Assembly (NCBI GenBank): GCA_002327885.1
Contig: DCUS01000247.1
Location: 21,584-74,622, forward strand
Reading direction: 5' to 3'
Length of the DNA stretch: 53,039 nucleotides
Origin: Syntrophaceae bacterium UBA2208
GTDB taxonomy: Bacteria > Desulfobacterota > BSN033 > UBA1163
Position numbers and translations under genes: made by a program. The notes beneath the pieces are model-generated. The model did no database searches and was not told the DNA's origin. It was given only the letters and a program-made list of their open reading frames with translations. Each line of letters starts with the position of its first letter. Positions within the stretch are counted from its first letter, which is position 1. Below, piece by piece: positions 18,168 through 27,247 of the stretch.

Positions 18168-20084
18168 ATGAAATATTTTGGATACGCAGGCAAAATTCTT
18201 TTTATAGACCTGACTAACAAAAAATGTGAAATAGAACCTCTATATAGTGATGATGCAAGAAAATTAATTGGTGGTTTTGGAGTTAATCAAAAATTGGCTT
18301 ATGATTTGTTAAAACCTAAAACCGATCCCCTTTCCCCAGAAAATCCAATTATCATCGGTTGTGGTTCCTTGATCGGGACACTCACGCCGGGTGCCGGCAA
18401 GATCCAACTTACAACAAAATGTGCCTCTCCAGCAAATCAGGAAGGAACAAAATATTTTGTAGGCACTGGAAGTGGTGGTAGTAATACCTTTGGTCTCATG
18501 CTAAAGAATGCGGGATACGATCACATTGTTATTACCGGGAGATCCGATAGGCCTTGCTATGTTAAAATCATTGATGATGAGGTCGAGGTTTGCGATGCCC
18601 AAGACCTCTGGGGAGGGCCTGATATCTATGAAGTGTCTGATGAGCTGATGAAAAGACACGGCAAATGTGGCGTTTGGCTGATTGGAAAAGCAGGAGAAAA
18701 CTTGGTCAAGTTTGCCCACGGGATTGTTGATAAAAGAAATAGTCTGGGTAGAAATGGCGGAGCCACGGTAGCGGGATCAAAAAACCTCAAAGCAATTGTA
18801 GTGCGTGGAACAAAAGGTATAAACATTTGGGACAGGCATAAGCTTCTTCAACTAAACAGGCGGACCCAACCAAAAAGCAAGGCGCAGAGAGAATATTTTT
18901 GGGAAGCGTTGGAGTATAGCTGGACGCTTGGGAAACAATGGCTTCAGTATTACCCGATAGACTTAGTTAAGGATACGTTAGTGGAGAAACGGGGTTGTAC
19001 GGCTTGCCCCCTTGCTTGCAGGGTGGTCCTTGGAGTTAAGGATGGACCCCTTAAGGGTACACTTCATCAAACATCCCAGGCGATGTATATACCAGTCCTG
19101 GGACGTCGGCTCGAGCTGAAAGATTATCGAGAGACCCTGGCTATCGCTGGCAAGATTAATTCTCTTGGCTTGGACTATACAACTGTCATGGGGATGCTCA
19201 AATTTGTAACTCGCTTGTATGAACGTGGGGTTCTAAGTAAAGCAGATACAGATGGTTTGGAGTTGAAAATGGGAGATTTTTCTTCCTACTCGGCCTTACT
19301 TGAAAAGATTGTAAATAGAGAGGGAATTGGTAATGCGATGGCCGAAGGATGGTTTTCACTATCGAAAGAGGTTGGAGTGAATGCTTGGGAAGATCCTGAT
19401 GGTGATAGCATTGAGAAGGGTGCCAGTACTATGTTTGATGCAAGATTTACCTCTCTTGACCCTACCCGTTTTGTTATTTGCGTCAATCCGAAGGGGGGGC
19501 AGCATTATCATCCGATAACCTATGTTCCTGGACACGCCATCGATGAGGTTAGAAAATGGTGGCTGAAGCAGGGTATACCAGAAGAAAGTATCAATCGAAT
19601 GTTTGATGGACCAGAGTTTAACACGGGGAGATTAACAAAACATCTTGCGGACCAGGAGGCTGCCTTGTTTTGTTTGGGTGTCTGTACAATGACACTCGTT
19701 CACAATGTGCTAACCATGGAAGATTTGGCGGAATATCACACAGCTGTTACCGGGATCCAAACAACAGTTGAAGAGCTAAGGAAGGGAGGTGAGCGGGCAT
19801 GGACACTTGCGAAGGTTATTAACGTCAGAGAAGGATTCACCAGGGAAGATGATAAACTCCCGAAGCTTTGGGAGACACTGATCGACCATCCAATTGAAAC
19901 AAAGAGCAAAGGTTCGATAAGAATGCATGAGGAATATGGCAGGCCTGTCACTCACGAAACCGTGAAAAAAATGTTCGATGATTATTATGATGAGTGCGGC
20001 TGGGATATTAAATCGGGTATTCCTACAAGGGAAAAAGTTTTGAAATTAGGGCTCGGCGAGTGTAGTGATGTGCTACCTAAATAA
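18168..20084 (+). CDS. aor: Tungsten aldehyde:ferredoxin oxidoreductase
   Basis: The protein has 638 residues, about the usual AOR length. It oxidises aldehydes to carboxylic acids, or runs backwards to reduce acids, using a bis-pterin tungsten centre and one [4Fe-4S] cluster. The N-terminus (KMKYFGYAGKILFIDLT) and the pterin-binding segment SLGRNGGATVAGSKNLKAI are typical. The cluster motif is GCTACPLAC (near 280) with the fourth Cys in LFCLGVC, and the end is GFTREDDKLP...YYDECGWD. The start has AAAAGGAG at 18152-18159. The DUF169 and Fe-S flavoprotein genes upstream form one transcript with it. A dead paralogue is at 6620-6985. Confidence 0.93.
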   Translation: MKYFGYAGKILFIDLTNKKCEIEPLYSDDARKLIGGFGVNQKLAYDLLKPKTDPLSPENPIIIGCGSLIGTLTPGAGKIQLTTKCASPANQEGTKYFVGTGSGGSNTFGLMLKNAGYDHIVITGRSDRPCYVKIIDDEVEVCDAQDLWGGPDIYEVSDELMKRHGKCGVWLIGKAGENLVKFAHGIVDKRNSLGRNGGATVAGSKNLKAIVVRGTKGINIWDRHKLLQLNRRTQPKSKAQREYFWEALEYSWTLGKQWLQYYPIDLVKDTLVEKRGCTACPLACRVVLGVKDGPLKGTLHQTSQAMYIPVLGRRLELKDYRETLAIAGKINSLGLDYTTVMGMLKFVTRLYERGVLSKADTDGLELKMGDFSSYSALLEKIVNREGIGNAMAEGWFSLSKEVGVNAWEDPDGDSIEKGASTMFDARFTSLDPTRFVICVNPKGGQHYHPITYVPGHAIDEVRKWWLKQGIPEESINRMFDGPEFNTGRLTKHLADQEAALFCLGVCTMTLVHNVLTMEDLAEYHTAVTGIQTTVEELRKGGERAWTLAKVINVREGFTREDDKLPKLWETLIDHPIETKSKGSIRMHEEYGRPVTHETVKKMFDDYYDECGWDIKSGIPTREKVLKLGLGECSDVLPK

Positions 20085-20206
20085 AAATTTCGAGTTTTTT
20101 CAATGGATTTTATTAATAAAGGCAAAATAAATGTCGATAGAAATTCAGCGTTTCAAAAAGGAATGACAATTCATTTAATAGAAGAGGAAAGAAGGAGGGT
20201 AATGTT

Positions 20207-21295
20207 ATGAAAAAAAATAAATTATACTTGGCAGGTGTTATTTTTATCATTTTCAGCCTTATATGTTTTGGATATGTTGAAAAATCCTTTGCTGAGAAAC
20301 CTATCATTCTTAAATATGCAGCCTATTGGCCGCTGGAATGTCCCAATGGGTTAGTTACGAACTGGTGGATGAATGAGATCGAAAAAAGAACCAATGGAAG
20401 AGTGAAATGGGAGCGATATTGGGCTCAATCTCTAGTAAAAGCTGCTGATGGACTAAAAGCTGTATCATCTGGAATATCCGATGCAAATATTGTTTCAGTA
20501 GGATACGGTCCTTCAGACCTTCCACTATCTACGGCGCTAGAACTGCCACTGATAGTCCCGAAAGGCTCTATATGGGTACATATGAAACTTGCCGAAGAAC
20601 TTTACAATAGTCACCCGGCATTCCAGAAGGAATGGAATAAATTCAACGTTAAGGTCATAGGTTTGAACCCTGTTCCAACAGGGCTAATTATAACTAAAGG
20701 AAAACAGGTCAAAACGTTGGAGGATTTAAAGAACTTGAAGCTTAGATCATATGGGTATATAGGCAGAACACTCAACAAGATGGGCGCAGTAAGCGTTAGC
20801 ATGCCAGCCCCTGAAATGTATACTGCAATTCAACGCGGTACGGTTGACGGCGCACATTTTGTTTTAGCCTCTATCGAGTCATTTAAGTTGCACGAGGTGA
20901 GCAAATATATCACTGTTAATACGGGTCTTGAAGTTTACGCCTGTCTTGTAGACGTTATGAATTTAAAGACGTGGAATAAACTTCCAACTGAGATCCAGAA
21001 GATAATAGAAGACATCAACCGGGAATGGGTTGAGAATGCAACCAGAATATGGATGGAAGAAGAAAAGAAGGCCGTAAAATTTTTAATTGAGAAGGGATTA
21101 ATTTTCTACAAACTCCCAAAGGAAGAAAAAGCTAGATGGGCTGCAGCGTCTAGACCCACAGAATTCTATGATGAATGGATAAAGGAAAAAGCAAAACTGG
21201 GTTTGCCATCTGCAGATTATCTAAATGAAGTTCAAGGGCTAGTAAAGAAATTTGAAGGAATGGATGAATATTACAAGATGCCAAAATTCGATTAG
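20207..21295 (+). CDS. dctP: TRAP transporter substrate-binding protein
   Basis: The protein has 362 residues. It has an export signal (about 1-28) followed by a DctP fold that binds a carboxylate in the periplasm for the TRAP membrane subunits. The conserved substrate-clamping Arg sits in LKNLKLRSYG; the segment IQRGTVDGAHF and the Trp-rich helix region KTWNKLPTEIQKIIED are family-typical. AAGGAGGG lies 13-20 bp upstream of the ATG. The Q and M subunits follow at once, giving a complete P-Q-M transporter. The position after AOR suggests uptake of the acid or its precursor handled by this operon. Confidence 0.92.
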   Translation: MKKNKLYLAGVIFIIFSLICFGYVEKSFAEKPIILKYAAYWPLECPNGLVTNWWMNEIEKRTNGRVKWERYWAQSLVKAADGLKAVSSGISDANIVSVGYGPSDLPLSTALELPLIVPKGSIWVHMKLAEELYNSHPAFQKEWNKFNVKVIGLNPVPTGLIITKGKQVKTLEDLKNLKLRSYGYIGRTLNKMGAVSVSMPAPEMYTAIQRGTVDGAHFVLASIESFKLHEVSKYITVNTGLEVYACLVDVMNLKTWNKLPTEIQKIIEDINREWVENATRIWMEEEKKAVKFLIEKGLIFYKLPKEEKARWAAASRPTEFYDEWIKEKAKLGLPSADYLNEVQGLVKKFEGMDEYYKMPKFD

Positions 21296-21345
21296 ACTAT
21301 AGGAATCTTTTAACGAATGGGTGTGGCTCAGGCAAGGAGATTAAA

Positions 21346-21882
21346 GTGGGCCTGAAAATTAAAAACAGTGGAGCAAGAAATGATAAATCATTCTTGTTCC
21401 ACTGTTTTAAAAACTTGGGGATAATTGAAACAAGGCTTTCACTTATAGGTATGTTTGGGATATTAGTAAGTGTATTGTTAATCTCTATCGACACGATAAT
21501 GAGGTATATATTTTCTTCACCGATACCTGGCATTGCAGAGATAAGTACCATTCTTTTTGTTGCCGCCATATTTTTAAACTTGGGTTATACACAGTTTCAA
21601 AAAGGACATATCAGGGTGGAATTATTTCTATTAAAAATGCCCAAAAAACTTAAGAAGACAATCGAGGCTTTAATGCTGGTTGTTGCCTTAGCAATTCTTA
21701 TTTTGTTTACTTGGTGTAGTGCGTTAGAGGCTATCTACTCTATCAAAATTAATGAAATGCAATGGGGCGCCATTTTAATTCCGTTATGGCCGGCCAAAAT
21801 AATTCTCCCTATAGGATTATCTGCACTGTGTATTCAGATTATGGTGGATATCTATAAAGTAATTAAAGCAATAGAGGAATAA
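21346..21882 (+). CDS. dctQ: TRAP transporter small membrane subunit
   Basis: The protein has 178 residues and four membrane-spanning helices, as expected for DctQ; the internal QFQKGHIRVELFL is a hallmark segment. It holds the large M subunit in the complex and is needed for sodium-driven import. The start is GTG 21346 with AAGGAG about 9 bp upstream. The stop TAA 21880-21882 directly abuts the ATG of dctM, so the two are translationally coupled. Confidence 0.88.
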   Translation: MGLKIKNSGARNDKSFLFHCFKNLGIIETRLSLIGMFGILVSVLLISIDTIMRYIFSSPIPGIAEISTILFVAAIFLNLGYTQFQKGHIRVELFLLKMPKKLKKTIEALMLVVALAILILFTWCSALEAIYSIKINEMQWGAILIPLWPAKIILPIGLSALCIQIMVDIYKVIKAIEE

Positions 21883-23190
21883 ATGGATCCTGTTGTATTC
21901 ACGATTCTTACGGTAATAATGTTACTTATATTATTAGCTTTGGGGTTGAATATTGCGTTCGCTCTATTGTTTTCAGGGATATTAGGTATCCTCTTCTACA
22001 TGGGGATTGATCAAACGTATAGCGCATTACGGGTGTGGCCATTTAGTTATTGTTACAGCTATTTGCTTGTAGTTGTGCCTTTTTTCATCCTTCTTGGTCA
22101 TCTCGCATTTAGTATTGGCATATCGGGTGGTCTTTATGACTTTGCATACAAATGGGTTGGCCACTTGCCTGGAGGCTTAGCAATGGCTACAGTTGTGGCA
22201 AGCGCCGGATTTGCCGCGGTAACGGGATCAAGTGCAGCTACTGTAGCTACAATCGGAAAGATTGCCATGCCTGAAATGAGGAAATACAGATATCAAAATA
22301 AATTGTCTACGGGAACTATTGCCTCTTCCGGGATGCTTGGCCCTTTAATACCACCTAGCGTTATCTCAGTAGTATATGGATTTGTAACTAGGGAATCAAT
22401 AGGCGCTATGCTCATAGCAGGCATTTTGCCTGGAGTCATTACTGCATTATTATTTATGGTGTCAATTTATATTCGTTGTAAGCTTAATCCATCCCTTTGT
22501 TCTTTGGCTAGTGGGGTAAGATGGACCGAGAGAATTGCCTCGTTGAAAGGAATATGGGGAATGGTTTTGCTTTTCGGGATTGTAATAGGGAGCATATATA
22601 CTGGCGTGGCAACACCAACAGAAGCTGGGGCAATCGGTGCCCTAGCCGCATTTATAATAGCCATTATTATGAGAAGGCTAAAGTGGGGAAATTTAAGACC
22701 AGGGCTATTAGAAGCAGGGCGAGTTATAGCAATGGTCTTCGCCGTTGTTATGGGGGCTTCTGTGTTCGGCCTCTTTTTAAGTTCAACAGGGATACCAATG
22801 CATGTAGCTGAGTGGATTTCCGGAATCCAATTACCTAGGATTTTCATTCTTGTAATCATTCTATTCATATATATACCTCTCGGATGTTTATTAGAACCTA
22901 TTGCGATGATGTTGCTAACTCTACCGATATTATACCCAATAGTAGTTACATCTTTGGGTTACAATGGAATATGGTTTGGTATCTTAGTTGTTAAGACGGT
23001 GGAACTTGGGATGATTACCCCCCCGGTTGGGATAAATGTTTATGTCATGGCTGGCATCGCACCTGAGGTTAAAATGGAAGACATATTCCAGGGGTGCATG
23101 TGGTTCTTTGTTACAGATTGTATTACCATATCAATTTTAATAATGTATCCCGAAATTGTACTCTGTCTGCCTCGTCTCATGTCATTTTGA
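21883..23190 (+). CDS. dctM: TRAP transporter large membrane subunit
   Basis: The protein has 435 residues and about a dozen hydrophobic helices with the family motifs FAAVTGSSAATVATIGKIA, SGMLGPLIPPSVISVVYG and GMITPPVGINVYV. It is the sodium-coupled transport subunit. It starts on the base after the dctQ stop. The end (YPEIVLCLPRLM) is intact, which allows comparison with the decayed dctM remnant at 26909. A ligase gene follows 38 bp later. Confidence 0.92.
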   Translation: MDPVVFTILTVIMLLILLALGLNIAFALLFSGILGILFYMGIDQTYSALRVWPFSYCYSYLLVVVPFFILLGHLAFSIGISGGLYDFAYKWVGHLPGGLAMATVVASAGFAAVTGSSAATVATIGKIAMPEMRKYRYQNKLSTGTIASSGMLGPLIPPSVISVVYGFVTRESIGAMLIAGILPGVITALLFMVSIYIRCKLNPSLCSLASGVRWTERIASLKGIWGMVLLFGIVIGSIYTGVATPTEAGAIGALAAFIIAIIMRRLKWGNLRPGLLEAGRVIAMVFAVVMGASVFGLFLSSTGIPMHVAEWISGIQLPRIFILVIILFIYIPLGCLLEPIAMMLLTLPILYPIVVTSLGYNGIWFGILVVKTVELGMITPPVGINVYVMAGIAPEVKMEDIFQGCMWFFVTDCITISILIMYPEIVLCLPRLMSF

Positions 23191-23228
23191 TGGATTTGAA
23201 ATTGAAGATAATGGGGTAACCGAAGGCG

Positions 23229-24767
23229 ATGATGAATATCGGTTATATTCTGAGTAGATGCATATTAGGGGTAGGATCCTATGTCAAGAAAGATAAAATC
23301 GCTTTTGTTTTCCAAAATGAGGAGTATACATACAGAGAACTGAATGAAAAGGCTAATCGAATAGCAAATGCGTTTATAGAGTTAGGGCTCAAAAAGAGGG
23401 ATAGGGTTGCTATCTTTGCTAGAAATTGTACCGGATGGGTATTTGCCTTTTTCGGTATTGCTAAAGCAGGAGGTGTCATAGTTCCCATCAACATCTTTTC
23501 CAAATCACCAGAGATTGGGCATATTCTTAATGATTCAGGGGCTAGTTACTTCATTGTAGATGAAGATTTCATTCCATCGATCGATCTCATCAAAAATCAA
23601 TTTAAAAAAGTAAGGCAGTTTATTAGTTTAGGGCAGGGGGAAGTTCCAGGTTACATTTCTTTAGAAAGATTAATGAAAAGCAACTCTCATGAGCCGATTA
23701 TTGAGGTTGACGTGAATGACACACTTACCATTACTTATACATCAGGCACAACGGGGTTCCCCAAAGGTGCAGTCATCACACATGCCAACAGAATTTGGGG
23801 CTTATACGCCAATATTGATGCCTATGGGATAACAGAAAAAGATATCTACCTCTGTCTTCCTTCTCTTAGCTGGATGGCTGGATTCCATCATAATTTCCTG
23901 GCAACGCTATATCAAGGTGGCACCGTGATACTTATGCCCACGGGCGGCATGGATTTGGGAGAAGTTCTGAGGGTCATTGAGAAAAACAAAATTACCATGG
24001 TATTCATGGTGCCGACGTTGATCAAACAATGGGTGGATCAGCCAGAACTTAGAAAATATGATGTTAGTACATTGCGGATTTTGAGCTCGGGGGCAGAACC
24101 ACTGGCTGACACATTGATCAACAGATTTCATGAATTATATCCCAAAATACCCATCTGTGAGACTTACGGTCTAACAGAAGGGCCCCTATGGGCGCTTGTT
24201 TTAAAAAAAGAATATGCCCTTAAAAAAGCAGGCAGCACGGGGAAACCAGGCCTAAACACTATCATACGCCTTGTAGATGAGAATGGTAATGATGTGGCCA
24301 AAGAAGGATCCCAAGGCGAGATTATCCTCAAAAGCCCTGAGGTGATGCAGGGATATTGGAATAATCCAGAAGCAACGAAAGAAACATTGAGAGATGGTTG
24401 GCTACATACCGGTGATCTCGGCAAATATGACGAAGATGGGTTTGTTTCTATCACAGGACGGAAAAAAGATATGATAATAAGTGGAGCGTTGAATGTATAT
24501 CCCGCTGAGATTGAAAATGTAATATATAAATGCGAAAAAGTGGCCGAGGTTGCAGTTATTGGGGTTCCAGATCCAAAATGGGGTGAGGTGGGTAAGGCGG
24601 TTGTGCGCCTAAAGCCAGGAGAAGAAATAACTGAAAAAGAAATCATTGAACTCTGCAAGGAAAATCTGGCCAACTACAAGGTACCTAAGCACATTAAATT
24701 GACCCAAGTTCCTTTGCCAAGAACTTCTTCCGGAAAGCTACAAAAATGGAAACTGGTTGAAGAGTAA
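23229..24767 (+). CDS. Acyl-CoA ligase (AMP-forming)
   Basis: The protein has 512 residues and activates a carboxylic acid to its CoA thioester through an acyl-adenylate. The motifs TITYTSGTTGFPKGAVITH, CETYGLTEGP and GWLHTGDLGKYDEDGFVSI are all present, followed by GRKKDMIISGALNVYPAEIE and the C-terminal catalytic Lys in RTSSGKLQKW. The transporter genes just upstream argue that it activates the imported acid. Two ATGs (23229 and 23232) are equally possible. The acid pocket cannot be read by eye, so the substrate is open; it is more like medium-chain or aromatic ligases than acetyl-CoA synthetase. Confidence 0.91.
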   Translation: MMNIGYILSRCILGVGSYVKKDKIAFVFQNEEYTYRELNEKANRIANAFIELGLKKRDRVAIFARNCTGWVFAFFGIAKAGGVIVPINIFSKSPEIGHILNDSGASYFIVDEDFIPSIDLIKNQFKKVRQFISLGQGEVPGYISLERLMKSNSHEPIIEVDVNDTLTITYTSGTTGFPKGAVITHANRIWGLYANIDAYGITEKDIYLCLPSLSWMAGFHHNFLATLYQGGTVILMPTGGMDLGEVLRVIEKNKITMVFMVPTLIKQWVDQPELRKYDVSTLRILSSGAEPLADTLINRFHELYPKIPICETYGLTEGPLWALVLKKEYALKKAGSTGKPGLNTIIRLVDENGNDVAKEGSQGEIILKSPEVMQGYWNNPEATKETLRDGWLHTGDLGKYDEDGFVSITGRKKDMIISGALNVYPAEIENVIYKCEKVAEVAVIGVPDPKWGEVGKAVVRLKPGEEITEKEIIELCKENLANYKVPKHIKLTQVPLPRTSSGKLQKWKLVEE

Positions 24768-24825
24768 AAGGTTGGCCAACCCTCTTAAATATAGACAATT
24801 ATGTATTTGAAAAGGAGTAAGTAAT

Positions 24826-25602
24826 ATGGATTATAAGTTTATTATTGCAGAAATAAAGGAACAATTTGGGATAATCGTTCTTAATCGAACGGACAAACTC
24901 AATGCATTGACAGACGAAGATGTAAAGAAATTGATCAGTGCCTTGCAAGAATTAGAACAATCAAGGGAGGTGAGAGTAGTCATAATAAAAGCGAATGGGA
25001 AAGCCTTCTGTAGCGGTCATGATTTCAATGAGATACTGGCAAAAAAAACAACGGTGGAGCATAGGATGTGGATTGGGGCTGCTAATTTCCAAGAGGTAAT
25101 GCACATGATGACGAAACCTGTAATCGCTGTGGTTCATGGTTATGTGGCAGCCGGTGGCATCTCCATTGTCTCTGCGTGCGATCTTGTGATTGCTTCTGAA
25201 GAAACAAGATTCTCTACTCCCGGTATCAATTTTGGATTAGCATGCATGTTGCCGGCGGCAGAGGCTTCCAAATGGATGTTTAAGAGAAAGGCACTTCAAC
25301 TATTATTAACAGGAGAAAGTATTGATGCTCATACAGCAGAAAGAATAGGGTTAATTAATGAAGTTGTTCCCAGAGAAAAGTTAGATGAGGTGGCATTAGA
25401 CATGGCGAGGAGGATAGCCGAAAAATCTCCTCTTGCGATTAAATTGGCTAAGGAATCCTTTTACACTGCATCTGACATGGAGTTGAACAAGATGATGGTC
25501 TATTTGAGAGATGTCATGGCCATTAATGCCGGCTCTGAGGATGCAAGAGAGGGTATTATGAGTTTTATAGAGAAGAGATCGGCTTATTGGAAAGGGTGCT
25601 GA
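24826..25602 (+). CDS. Crotonase-like protein lacking both catalytic glutamates
   Basis: The protein has 258 residues and the crotonase fold is clear, with CSGHDFNEI at the oxyanion hole and VVHGYVAAGG. At the first hydratase Glu position the residue is Ser113 (GGISIVSACD), and at the second it is Gly133 (TPGINFGLACM). Simple enoyl-CoA hydration is therefore unlikely. The pattern recalls ECHDC3-type proteins, whose function is uncertain. A hydrolase, decarboxylase or isomerase role is possible. AAAGGAG fixes ATG 24826. The next gene is a CoA-transferase, 26 bp downstream. Confidence 0.86.
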   Translation: MDYKFIIAEIKEQFGIIVLNRTDKLNALTDEDVKKLISALQELEQSREVRVVIIKANGKAFCSGHDFNEILAKKTTVEHRMWIGAANFQEVMHMMTKPVIAVVHGYVAAGGISIVSACDLVIASEETRFSTPGINFGLACMLPAAEASKWMFKRKALQLLLTGESIDAHTAERIGLINEVVPREKLDEVALDMARRIAEKSPLAIKLAKESFYTASDMELNKMMVYLRDVMAINAGSEDAREGIMSFIEKRSAYWKGC

Positions 25603-25628
25603 AGAATTGAATTTTCCAGGAGGTTTCT

Positions 25629-26855
25629 ATGCACGGTCCACTTGATGGCATTAGAATTTTAGATTGGACTCAGTTTCAACTTGGCCCAGTGGCTGGAGAG
25701 ATTCTTGGGGATCTTGGGGCGGAGGTGATTAAGATTGAGCATCCAGTAAGTGGGGACGGTGGTCGCGGAATGATGAGAGTCCTTGGGATACTTACAGGAG
25801 CAAAAGGCGGCAGAAACTATTTTTTTGAGACGTTTAATCGAAATAAGAAGGGGATAACACTTGATCTAAGCCAGCAAAAAGGAAGAGAAATTTTTTACGA
25901 GTTGGTTAAAAAAAGTGATGTCGTATTAGAAAATTTTCGCCCTGGAGTAACCCAAAAGCTTCTTGCCGATTACGAAATAGTGAAAAAGTATAACCCTAAG
26001 ATCATCTATGTAAGTGGGTCAGCCTTCGGGGAAAAGGGGCCCGACAGTCAACTTCCTGGGTTTGATTATTTGGGCCTAGCGAGATCTGGTTCCATGTATG
26101 CCTTTACAGGAGGCCCCCGAGAAATGCCACCAATAGCCCATTTAGGGGGAATCGCAGACCAGCTGGGTGGTACCATGATGGCCTTTGGGGCAATAACAGC
26201 CCTTTATGCGCGTGATCGCTTTGGCATCGGCCAAAAAGTTACAACCTCGCATTTATCCTGTATGATGTGGCTATACCAGAATAGTCTCGCTCAAATGTTG
26301 CAGCAAGGAGTTGAACATGTCAGTTACCCTAGGGAAGAGGCTAACAATCCCCTATGGAATCATTATAAATGTGGCGATGGAAAATGGATTGCTATGGCCC
26401 ACATACAGTCAGACAGACAATGGCCCGCTGTATGCAAGGCAATGGGTATAGAACATCTTGTGGATGATCCTCGATTCAAGAACGCAGATGTTAGAAAGGA
26501 GAATTCGAGGGAGCTCGTCAAGATTTTGGATCAAAAGTTCATTACCCGAAATAGAGATGATTGGATAAATATATTTAGGGGAACAGACAAAGATCTTATC
26601 GTCTGCGAGGTTAATAAGTTTACCGACCTTCTCAATGACCCACAAGTAGTTGCGAACAAATACATCGAGGAGATAGACTACCCTATCCTCGGGAAGATGA
26701 TGGTACAAAGTTTTTGTGTTGAGTGGAGTGAGACTCAACCATCCATAAGAATGCCAGCTCCTGAATTCGGACAGCATACAGAGGAGGTTTTAATGGATCT
26801 TTTGGGGTATACATGGGAGCAGCTTTCTGAATTAAAGGATAAAAAAATAATTTAG
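25629..26855 (+). CDS. Family III CoA-transferase (CaiB/BaiF type)
   Basis: The protein has 408 residues. It moves CoA between a donor thioester and an acid through a mixed anhydride on an Asp. The N-terminal PLDGIRILDWTQFQLGP and LGAEVIKIEHP segments are typical. The catalytic Asp is D177 in GGIADQLGG, placed by its distance from the ALYARDR helix. There is no GHDINY motif, so racemase activity is unlikely. AGGAGG lies before ATG 25629. It may activate the imported acid in parallel to the ligase upstream. The end runs into a decayed transporter gene. Confidence 0.9.
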   Translation: MHGPLDGIRILDWTQFQLGPVAGEILGDLGAEVIKIEHPVSGDGGRGMMRVLGILTGAKGGRNYFFETFNRNKKGITLDLSQQKGREIFYELVKKSDVVLENFRPGVTQKLLADYEIVKKYNPKIIYVSGSAFGEKGPDSQLPGFDYLGLARSGSMYAFTGGPREMPPIAHLGGIADQLGGTMMAFGAITALYARDRFGIGQKVTTSHLSCMMWLYQNSLAQMLQQGVEHVSYPREEANNPLWNHYKCGDGKWIAMAHIQSDRQWPAVCKAMGIEHLVDDPRFKNADVRKENSRELVKILDQKFITRNRDDWINIFRGTDKDLIVCEVNKFTDLLNDPQVVANKYIEEIDYPILGKMMVQSFCVEWSETQPSIRMPAPEFGQHTEEVLMDLLGYTWEQLSELKDKKII

Positions 26856-26908
26856 GAGCCTAATTCATTAGATAGACTCGTAGAATTTACGATCAAATTA
26901 TCCTATCA

Positions 26909-27164
26909 AACTTGATATTGCTCATAACAGATTCATTAGTTATTTCGATGGGATTTGATTATACAGGGTTTGGTTTTTAACTCGTAAAGTTAGCAGACCT
27001 GGGAATGATTAGACCACCTATATGTATAGCCGTCTGAGTTATTGGCGGTATGGAATCCAATGCCAAGAAAGAAGATGTATTCTGTGGGGCTGGGACGTTC
27101 TAATTACAATAAAGTTATAAACACGATGCTGGTGAGATTCCCTCAGATTGCTTTATCATTATTG
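26909..27164 (+). pseudogene. Decayed TRAP dctM C-terminal remnant
   Basis: The gap after the CoA-transferase gene contains the tail of a TRAP large subunit broken by stops and a frame change. One frame reads LILLITDSLVISMGFDYTG, then LVKLADLGMIRPPICIAV, a stop, and VIGGMESNAKKEDVFCG. These parallel the intact protein at 21883 (LGYNGIWFG, VELGMITPPVGINVYV, MEDIFQG). A second frame then gives INTMLVRFPQIALSLL, matching the usual end. In-frame stops lie at 26978 and 27035. No matching P or Q remnant is present nearby, so the rest was lost. Confidence 0.75.
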
Positions 27165-27247
27165 GTTAGAATGATGATCTGGAGAATGGTGGCCCATCTT
27201 GATAAGGGGCAATATATCAAAGACTTTTACGTACAGCAATTATAGAG

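Noticed and set aside
27042..27245. 67-codon frame as an independent gene
   Set aside because: Part of it matches the end of DctM (MLVRFPQIALSLL) and the rest is out-of-frame remnant; it belongs to the decayed dctM.
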